Source: Frigididesulfovibrio sp031551885
Lineage (GTDB): Bacteria > Desulfobacterota > Desulfovibrionia > Desulfovibrionales > Desulfovibrionaceae
Assembly (NCBI GenBank): GCA_031551885.1
Contig: JAVBMX010000050.1
Span: forward strand, 1-48,280
Direction: 5' to 3'
DNA length: 48,280 nt
The translations under genes and the position numbers were made by a program. The notes beneath the pieces are model-generated. The model was not told the origin of the DNA. It did not search any database and was given only the letters and a program-made list of their open reading frames with translations. This document shows, piece after piece, positions 42,663-48,280 of the stretch. The first letter of the stretch is position 1; every line of letters begins with the position of its first letter.

Positions 42663-42679
42663 CCGGGGCGGAGCCCCGG
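42663..42679. terminator. Short GC hairpin directly after the CMP-Kdo-synthetase-like gene
   Basis: CCGGGGC-GGA-GCCCCGG is a perfect 7-bp stem located two bases beyond the gene's stop codon. A T4 tract follows on the plus strand only, so for the minus-strand gene it is an RNA-end hairpin, not a classical terminator. Confidence 0.55.
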
Positions 42680-42681
42680 TT

Positions 42682-43449
42682 TTAGCTGTATTTCCCGCGC
42701 AGGGGGTCGCTGGTCATGAGGTCGATGACCCGGCGGTGATCTTCGGGGGTATCGACGCTCAGGGTACGTTCGGCGGTGGGAACCATGAGGATGCGGTCGC
42801 CGTTTTCCAGAACGCGCATCATGTCCACGGACTCGATGATTTCCAGGGGCGACTCGGGCAGACTGTTGAACTTGAGCAAAAAGTCGCGCCGGAACGGAAT
42901 GATGCAGACCTGTTTTTTCATGGGCACTTTGGACACGCCCTTCTTGCGCGAGGGGATGGGCTCGCGGGAAAAATACAGGGCGTAGTTTTTCAGATCCGTG
43001 ACCACTTTGACTTCGGCCGGGTCTTCAAACTCGGCTTCGTCGGCGAGGTCGCCCAGCAGGTTGGTGACCAGCAGGGAGGGATCGGTGAGCATGGGTGCCA
43101 CGGCCGCATCAATCATTTCCGGGGTGACCATGGGCTCGTCGCCTTGGATCATGATCACGATATCGGCTTTTTTGCCGGTTTCGGCCTCAATTTTAAGCAT
43201 GGCCTCGGCGGTGCGGTCGGTGCAGCGGGTGTGGGTGTCGGCGGTCATCACGGCCTTCAGGCCCTTGGAGGCGGCGTAGTCCATGATCACCTGGTCGCAG
43301 GTGGCGATGTAGGTTTCGCTGACATTTTTGCACATCTGGGTGCGGAAGGCCACGTGCCCGACCATGGGCACGCCGTGGATGTCGGCCATGGGCTTGCCGG
43401 GGTAGCGGGAAGAACCCATGCGGGCCGGGATGATCGCTATGATGTTCAT
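42682..43449 (-). CDS. CMP-Kdo synthetase-like cytidylyltransferase
   Basis: The 255-residue product starts at ATG after CGGAG. It has the KdsB-type nucleotide site IIPARMGSSRYPGKPM (residues 6-21), TRCTDRTAEA in place of the usual SGTDRLAEV, the metal Asp104 in IQGDEPMV and VDTPEDHRRV near the end. It activates a 2-keto-3-deoxy sugar acid with CTP. The altered TRCTD segment and the neighbouring aldolase and epimerase suggest a substrate other than standard Kdo. It follows the epimerase gene by 155 bp containing a palindromic repeat. A housekeeping kdsB would be expected elsewhere. Confidence 0.88.
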   Translation of the reverse strand: MNIIAIIPARMGSSRYPGKPMADIHGVPMVGHVAFRTQMCKNVSETYIATCDQVIMDYAASKGLKAVMTADTHTRCTDRTAEAMLKIEAETGKKADIVIMIQGDEPMVTPEMIDAAVAPMLTDPSLLVTNLLGDLADEAEFEDPAEVKVVTDLKNYALYFSREPIPSRKKGVSKVPMKKQVCIIPFRRDFLLKFNSLPESPLEIIESVDMMRVLENGDRILMVPTAERTLSVDTPEDHRRVIDLMTSDPLRGKYS

Positions 43450-43539
43450 GAAGGGACTCCGTTACAGGGGCATTTTTTTTGTTCGGCACGGCCACGTTCT
43501 TGCAGCAACGCAAGCGTTACGGCGTACAATTGATGGGGT

Positions 43540-43562
43540 CCGGGGGAAATGATTTCCCCCGG
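43540..43562. repeat. Intergenic palindrome, copy 3 (GGGGGAAATGATTTCCCCC)
   Basis: CCGGGGGAAAT-G-ATTTCCCCCGG is a perfect inverted repeat about one base. It lies 42 bp after the epimerase stop codon, in the gap before the cytidylyltransferase gene. Preceding bases GGGGTC are shared with copy 2 read on its own strand. Confidence 0.9.
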
Positions 43563-43604
43563 CCGCCGGAGGCAAATTTACACCTCTTCACATATTCCTT
43601 CCCA

Positions 43605-44513
43605 CTAATTCTTCACCAAAAATCCCATGGACGACACCGCGTCCGGGTGCAACTCGCGGTGCACGTCCTCGATGGTGTGCAGGATACCCTGGCCGAGATC
43701 GACGGAGAGGCGCGGCACCATCTTGCGGGCGGTTTTGGGGTTGAAGGAATACGGGGTGATCTCGTAATGACCGCTTTTGCCGTCGCCCTGGAAATCGAAG
43801 GTGATGTCCCGGCCGAGCATTTCCGCGATCATCTTGAGCAGATCGCCCACGCGCATGGGTCTGTCCCCGGTGAGCACGATGTTGGTGTCGGCGTATTCCG
43901 GGGCGAGGATCTCCACGCTGCAGTCGGCCGCGTCTTCCACATGGATATATTCACGCAGGGCCGTGGGCAGACCGTAATAGGAGATGACGCCGGTTTCCAG
44001 GGCTTCGCGCACGAAACGGTAGATGGCGTTGCGCTTGTCGGAGCGCGCGCCATAGAGGGACCCGTAGCGCAGAATGGTGTACTCCAGGCCGTACACCTGT
44101 CGGTAATTCTCGATGTACAGCTCCCCGGCCTGCTTGCTGCAACGGTAGAAACCGCCGGCTTTGCTGTAGACGTACAAGGAGCTGGCGAAAACGAAGCGTT
44201 TGACCCCGGCCTTGCGGCAGGCTTCGAGCACATGAACGTTGCCGAGAATGTTGAACTTGGCGGTGTCCACGGGGCGGGAGCCGGCCTCGCCGATATCCGC
44301 GATGCCCGCGAAGTTGTAGACCGCCTCGGCCCCGGCCACGGCGGCTTCCACGGCCGGAAGGTCCAGGATGTCGCCGGTGATCATTTTTTGTTCGTCGCGC
44401 AGCCAGGGCGAGGTCCTGACGTCGAAAATCGTCACCTCGTGCCCGGCGTCGCTTAGCTTGTCGCAAATGTGAGAGCCCAGGAACCCCGAGCCGCCGAAAA
44501 CGGTAACCTTCAT
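43605..44513 (-). CDS. NAD-dependent sugar epimerase/dehydratase (extended SDR)
   Basis: The 302-residue product has the nucleotide motif VTVFGGSGFLG at the N-terminus. The catalytic region is SSLYVYSKAGGFYRCSK, with Ser and the YxxxK pair (Y-R-C-S-K). It is of the extended SDR type that modifies nucleotide-linked or free sugars. It starts 7 bp after the aldolase stop, so the two are cotranscribed. The neighbours suggest it epimerises or oxidises an intermediate of a 2-keto-3-deoxy sugar acid route. The exact reaction is unknown. Confidence 0.9.
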   Translation of the reverse strand: MKVTVFGGSGFLGSHICDKLSDAGHEVTIFDVRTSPWLRDEQKMITGDILDLPAVEAAVAGAEAVYNFAGIADIGEAGSRPVDTAKFNILGNVHVLEACRKAGVKRFVFASSLYVYSKAGGFYRCSKQAGELYIENYRQVYGLEYTILRYGSLYGARSDKRNAIYRFVREALETGVISYYGLPTALREYIHVEDAADCSVEILAPEYADTNIVLTGDRPMRVGDLLKMIAEMLGRDITFDFQGDGKSGHYEITPYSFNPKTARKMVPRLSVDLGQGILHTIEDVHRELHPDAVSSMGFLVKN

Positions 44514-44520
44514 ATGTTTC

Positions 44521-45297
44521 TCATATGCCGGACGGACGCCGGCCGCTTTGCAGGAACAGGGAGTCGATGCCGTAAGCCAAAAAGACGTAACCCTGAGCCA
44601 CCTTGGCCTTGAGGGCTTCCGGATCCGGCTGGACCACGTGGAACCCCTTGGGCAGCTTGGCCGCCTCGGCTTTTTGCTCGATCAAGGCCAGGGCCTTCAG
44701 AAATTCGGAATGCTCGAACTGCCCGGTCAGGCCCATGGAGGCGGAAAGATCGTAGGGACCGACCATGTAGGCGTCCAGGCGGGGGTGGGCGAAAATCGAC
44801 TCCAGGTTGCCCAGGGCGTTGACGTGCTCGATCTGGGCGACCAGCACGATATCTTGGCCCAGGCCTTCAGCCGTGGTGTGCTCGACAAAATCCAGGCCGT
44901 AGGAGTTGGCCCGGGAAAAACCCACCCCACGCCGGCCGTTGGGGAATTCCTTGCCGCCGGGATATAAACTGAAGTGGATGGCTTCATCCAACTGCGCGCG
45001 GGTTTCGATCATCGGAAAAATCAGGCCGCGCGCCCCGGAGTCGAGGCAGGATTTGATTTGACGCATGGTTCCCTGAGAAACGCGGACAAAAGGCAGCGTG
45101 CCCCAGCGTTCCAGGGCGCGGAAAACATTGGGCAGATCCGACCGGCTGAAGGCGCCGTGCTCCATATCCACGGCGGCCCAATCATACCCCATGCGGGCGA
45201 TGATTTCGGCCGAATCGGCGCTGGGAATCTGCAGCCAAGTGCCTACTGTGGGACGATTTTCGCGGAGATCCCGGCGAATGTCGCGAGTGGTTTTCAT
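44521..45297 (-). CDS. HpcH/HpaI family class II pyruvate aldolase
   Basis: The ATG at 45297 follows CGGAG and gives 258 residues, normal for the family. Active-site residues are present: His47 (VDMEHGAF), Arg72 (FVRVSQG), metal ligands Glu157 (AQIEH) and Asp183 (GPYDLSASMG). These enzymes add pyruvate to an aldehyde to give a 4-hydroxy-2-keto acid, or split it. As the first gene of a unit with a sugar epimerase and a CMP-Kdo-synthetase-like enzyme, it probably makes a 2-keto-3-deoxy sugar acid instead of degrading aromatics; no aromatic catabolic gene is near. An in-frame extension upstream lies in the MCP terminator and is rejected. Confidence 0.9.
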   Translation of the reverse strand: MKTTRDIRRDLRENRPTVGTWLQIPSADSAEIIARMGYDWAAVDMEHGAFSRSDLPNVFRALERWGTLPFVRVSQGTMRQIKSCLDSGARGLIFPMIETRAQLDEAIHFSLYPGGKEFPNGRRGVGFSRANSYGLDFVEHTTAEGLGQDIVLVAQIEHVNALGNLESIFAHPRLDAYMVGPYDLSASMGLTGQFEHSEFLKALALIEQKAEAAKLPKGFHVVQPDPEALKAKVAQGYVFLAYGIDSLFLQSGRRPSGI

Positions 45298-45370
45298 AGG
45301 TGTGCTCCGGCCGCTCGGGCGGCGTGTTTTTCGCTCTTTATACCGGTGCGGGACCGCCGGCAAGGGAAAA

Positions 45371-45407
45371 TAAAAAATCCCCCCGACGACAACGCGCCGA
45401 GGGGATT
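45371..45407 (-). terminator. Intrinsic terminator after the chemoreceptor pseudogene
   Basis: On the minus strand AATCCCC-TCGGCG pairs with CGTCGG-GGGGATT and is followed by TTTTTATTTT. It lies 21 bp after the chemoreceptor stop and isolates it from the aldolase operon. Confidence 0.88.
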
Positions 45408-45427
45408 GGCCGGACGGCAACCCCGCC

Positions 45428-47382
45428 CTATTTCAAGGATTCTCTTTTGGCGTTCAACGCGCCGGATTCCCGGGCAAGGGTATCGACGGCGGCCCGCCCC
45501 ATGGCCGCGATGGTCTCGGCGCAAATGGCGCTCACCGCGTCCACGGCCCGGTTGATTTCATCGCTTGAAGCCGATTGTTCCTCGGCCACCGCGGCGATGG
45601 AACGCACCTGATCGGCGGCTTCATCCACAAGGCCGACGATGGATTCAAGACTGCGCCCCGCTTCTGCAGACAGCTTGTCCGCCTCCATGACGGCGGCCGC
45701 CGCCCGCTCCACGCTCTGAATGTTTTCGTGCGTGCCTTTCTGGATGCCGGTGATCTCGTCTCCGACCTCGCGGGTGGCCTGCATGGTCTTTTCGGCCAAC
45801 TTGCGCACTTCGTCGGCCACCACGGCGAAGCCGTGCCCGGCATCACCCGCCCGGGCAGCCTCAATGGCCGCGTTCAAGGCCAAGGTTGGTCTGGTCGGCG
45901 ATGTCGTTGATGACTCCGATAATCTGCCCGATGCCGTCGGCCCGCTTGCCAAGGGAGCTCATGCCTTCCCGCAGGGCTTGGGCATGGCCGGCCACACCGC
46001 TGATACCCGCAACCACATTGCGTACAACTCCCGCGCCCTCCTGGGCGGGGCCCTGGCTCTGTCGGTGGTTCCCGCGGCCTGCGAGGCGCTGCGGGCCACG
46101 GCCAGCATGGCGCTGTTCATCTCGGTCATGGCCGAGGATGTTTCGGCCACGCGAACGGATTGAAGCTCCGCTCCCTTGGCGGCGCGTTCAACTTCCCGCG
46201 CAAGCTGGGTCGGCACATTGCCGGCCGAGTTCACGGCCGCTCCGGCCGCCTCGGCGATGTTGCGCCCTTTTTCCTCGACCTCGCGCCGTCCTTCGATCAA
46301 CTCGGACATATCAATCCACACCGAAAGCGTGCCGAGAATACGCCCGTCTTTATCGGAGAACGGCGCAGAAGAAATGGCCACGTGGCGCCTGTTGCCTTTG
46401 TGGGTGGGAACTTCCCTCTGTACCGAGAGAGTGCGTTTTTCGTGCAGGGCCGGGTCGAAATGGTTTCGCGCGAGGGGTCCCCCCAGATATACGCGCCCGA
46501 CTTCAGGCCAACGACATCTTCAAAACCGCCGGAGCGCTCGATAAGATCCATCATCTGTTCGCTGGTGAACAACGTCGCGTCTTCCGGCGAAAAAACCGAG
46601 CAGGGAATGGGGATGCCGCACAGCAGTCCGTCGGAAAAAGCCGACTGCCTGGTCAAGACGCGAACCATGCCTTGAAGAATGTCGGCAAGAACGCCCAACT
46701 CGTCGTCCCGCCGCAGTTCCAACGTTGTTTCTTTGCCGTCGGCGCAAGCGCGTGAAAATTCGGTGAGCTGTTCGATGGGCCGCAAAATGCCGCGCGTCGG
46801 CATTCTGCCGAGCGCCACTAGGGTAAGAAGTGTAAAAAGACCAAACGCGGCGCTGAGAATGCTCGCGAGCAGATACCTGCCCGAATAGACGGACTCCAAG
46901 ACAACAAGCTTCTCCGCCAAGAGTTCGCGCAGGGAGCCGGAACTCGGCGCGTACTTCGCTCAAGGCCGGAACGGTCTTTTGGCGGAAATAGGCCAGGGCT
47001 TCGGCTTTGTTCGTCATCCCGGCTATGACTTTCGCCGAACCGTGCAGCCTATCGTGGGGCGCCTTGATTCGAGCGACGTGTTCCACGCTTTGCGGAATCA
47101 ACTCCGCCAGTTTGGCGGGAGCTTCACCGGCCGGCCATTTGCCCAATGAGCACTGCGTGGGGTCCATCCCCACTCCCAGCTTGGCTTCATCCGACGCGGA
47201 CAAATACTCCATCAGGGTTCTTGCCCATTGCAGGTGGGCTACTTCGCGCTCAAGCACAGCGATGTTAATCGGGGCGCATTCATCCACTTCAGCCGACAAC
47301 CGGCTCAAATTATAAAAAAAAAAAATGAAAAAATACAGATGTTCAGTAATGCCACGCCGAACACAACACTCAATTCTGGCAT
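45428..47382 (-). pseudogene. Methyl-accepting chemotaxis protein, broken by about five indels
   Basis: Pieces of one receptor lie in shifting frames. From ATG 47382: a membrane helix (VFGVALLNICIFSFFFF), a sensor segment (HLQWARTLMEYL, DPTQCSLGKWP), a second helix (LLASILSAAFGLFTLLTLVAL), a HAMP linker, a PAS-like part, and a signalling domain with the hairpin-tip sequence LALNAAIEAARAGDAGHGFAVVADEVRKLAEKT. Frames change at the A12 run 47314-47325, near 46938, at the C6 run 46479-46484, near 46043-46055 and at 45882-45887. Repairing each restores family-like sequence, for example YIWGGPLARNHFDP and QIIGVINDIADQTNLALNAA. It cannot yield a full receptor as sequenced. An IS element lies 87 bp upstream of its start. 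Confidence 0.88.
47314..47325. repeat. A12/T12 homopolymer in the chemoreceptor 5' end
   Basis: Twelve consecutive A on the plus strand (T12 in the coding sense) lie inside the first membrane helix codons. A one-base change in its length would join the helix frame to the sensor frame. Confidence 0.9.
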
Positions 47383-47468
47383 GAATTTTGAAAAAATTCA
47401 GCTAATTTTAAAATAATACACGACATAACATTCTAAATAATTTATATTTACATATTAATTAAATCAAT

Positions 47469-47486
47469 AAGGCTCTAGACCATCAG
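47469..47486. repeat. Left terminal inverted repeat of the IS
   Basis: AAGGCTCTAGACCATCAG matches the reverse complement of the right end (48177-48194) at 17 of 18 positions. Confidence 0.92.
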
Positions 47487-48192
47487 GATAGCACCTGATA
47501 GGCTAGAAAAATGTTTGAAAACAGCAAGTTGAGTCGATACAAAGTTGGAAAAATAATTGAATGCTTTTGCATCGACATCGACGCTACCAAAACCGCTTTG
47601 CTCCTGAAGCTGAACAGAAAGACCGTGAACAGGTACTTTCTGGCCTTCAGACGGCTGATTTATCTCCATCAAGTATCTAAAAAAGAACAAATACTTGGTG
47701 TGGTTGAGGTTGATGAAAGTTTCTTTGGCCCCGCTCGAGTTCGCGGGCGGCCCGGCCCCCGCAAAAGGGGCCGGGGCACGCTTAAACAGCCGGTTTTCGG
47801 CATCTATGAGCGTGACGGCGCCGTTTATACCGAACTGGTCACGGACTGCTCGGCCAAGACGCTTCAAGCCATCATCAGGGGCAAGGTTTCCCCTGAGAGT
47901 ATTGTCCATTCCGACGGCTGGAAAGGCTACGACGGGCTGGTGGACGTTGGATATGACAAACATTTCCGCATCAATAAATCCAAGCACTTTGCTGAAAAAT
48001 CGGTTCATATCAACGGCATCGAAGAATTTTGGAGCTTTACAAAACGCCGCTTGGCAAAGTTTAATGGCGTGAAGCGGAATTTCGAACTCCACCTCAAGGA
48101 GTGCGAATGGCGCTACAACCAGACGCTTCCTCAACTCCTCGTCGGCTTCAAACTTTTGGTGTCAAAGAACAAAGGTCTGATGGTCTAAAGCC
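47471..48192 (+). mobile_element. IS1595-family (IS1016-like) insertion sequence, complete
   Basis: The element is about 722 bp with 18-bp terminal inverted repeats differing at one base (47469-47486 and 48177-48194, AAGGCTYTAGACCATCAG). It holds a single intact transposase gene, and its size fits IS1016-type elements. The 8-bp duplication expected for this family is not visible: flanks are AAATCAAT on the left and TTAAAAAT on the right. It lies in AT-rich DNA upstream of the chemoreceptor pseudogene. Confidence 0.92.
47511..48188 (+). CDS. IS1595 family transposase
   Basis: The 225-residue protein has the ISXO2-like DDE domain: VEVDESFFG (Asp68), IVHSDGWKGY (Asp135) and HINGIEEFWSFTKRRL near residue 166-181. 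A basic block KRGRGTLKQPVFG separates the first two motifs, and the N-terminal SRYKVGKIIECF segment matches IS1016-type transposases. It moves the element by cut-and-paste or replicative transposition. The reading frame is intact. The last codons and stop (TAA at 48186-48188) lie inside the right terminal repeat. The ribosome site before the ATG is weak. Confidence 0.95.
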   Translation: MFENSKLSRYKVGKIIECFCIDIDATKTALLLKLNRKTVNRYFLAFRRLIYLHQVSKKEQILGVVEVDESFFGPARVRGRPGPRKRGRGTLKQPVFGIYERDGAVYTELVTDCSAKTLQAIIRGKVSPESIVHSDGWKGYDGLVDVGYDKHFRINKSKHFAEKSVHINGIEEFWSFTKRRLAKFNGVKRNFELHLKECEWRYNQTLPQLLVGFKLLVSKNKGLMV

Positions 48193-48194
48193 TT
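48177..48194. repeat. Right terminal inverted repeat of the IS
   Basis: CTGATGGTCTAAAGCCTT is the reverse complement of the left repeat with one mismatch and contains the transposase stop codon. Confidence 0.92.
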
Positions 48195-48280
48195 TTAAAA
48201 ATAATTTTTTCAATGCAAATATACTTTTTTTTGATTTCACATTGTAAGGCAACAGTACACAGTTTTGGCAATGACAAAGT
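48195..48280. other. AT-rich flank to the right of the IS
   Basis: These 86 bases are AT-rich with T runs and show no gene. Similar AT-rich DNA lies left of the element (47383-47468), so the IS appears to sit within a single AT-rich intergenic region. Confidence 0.5.

Noticed and set aside
1..48280. Search for tRNA or rRNA genes in the intergenic gaps
   Set aside because: No cloverleaf with a recognisable T-loop (GTTCRANNC) and CCA-type end was found by eye; a covariance-model scan would be decisive.

Overview
This 48.3 kb window looks like chromosome of a GC-rich anaerobic deltaproteobacterium, most likely of the Desulfovibrionaceae (Desulfovibrio, Bilophila or a relative). The evidence is a Ni-Fe CO dehydrogenase whose outer cluster has the CxxC spacing known from D. 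vulgaris, a fused TAXI-type TRAP permease with a C-terminal DUF3394-like domain, a DUF4390 gene next to an NtrY-like kinase, and a giant type-I-secreted repeat adhesin. I did not see a tRNA, rRNA, CRISPR array or replication origin.

Layout. 1-7.5 kb (minus): 5' part of a giant adhesin with at least seven near-identical units of about 260 residues; it runs off the left edge. 7.5-8.6 kb: long non-coding stretch with an AT-rich core. 8.6-14.3 kb (plus): a small Sm-like protein, a B12/radical-SAM protein and an M16 peptidase, closed by a very long UUCG-capped hairpin. 14.4-16 kb: a LysR regulator divergent from a carboxymuconolactone-decarboxylase-like gene. 16.1-23 kb (minus): DUF4390, NtrY-like kinase, hybrid kinase and a frameshifted alpha/beta hydrolase. 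23.3-26.2 kb (minus): rpsL-rpsG-fusA with a strong terminator. 26.5-29.5 kb (plus): cooS and a glycosyltransferase-like gene. 30.1-33.8 kb (minus): TAXI binding protein and fused TRAP permease, separated by a terminator/attenuator. 34-40 kb (minus): a tightly overlapped lipid operon resembling E. coli ynbABCD with a PlsC-type acyltransferase added. 40.4-41.8 kb (plus): TPP riboswitch and cytX. 41.9-45.3 kb (minus): HpcH/HpaI aldolase, NAD-dependent epimerase, CMP-Kdo-synthetase-like enzyme and hexapeptide acyltransferase. 45.4-48.2 kb: a chemoreceptor broken by about five indels, then a complete IS1595-family (IS1016-like) element.

The two most interesting systems are the lipid operon and the aldolase cluster. 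The lipid operon encodes lyso-PA acylation, CDP-DAG formation, a CDP-alcohol transferase with a variant active-site motif, a hydrolase-methyltransferase fusion, and an Aur1-like PAP2 domain fused to a dual-specificity phosphatase. Together these could make, dephosphorylate and methylate an unknown phospholipid. The aldolase cluster could build and CMP-activate an unusual 3-deoxy-2-keto sugar acid from pyruvate. A 19-bp palindrome (GGGGGAAATSATTTCCCCC) recurs in three intergenic gaps. Likely indels cluster in the chemoreceptor next to the IS, with single ones in the LysR and hydrolase genes; all other long genes are intact.
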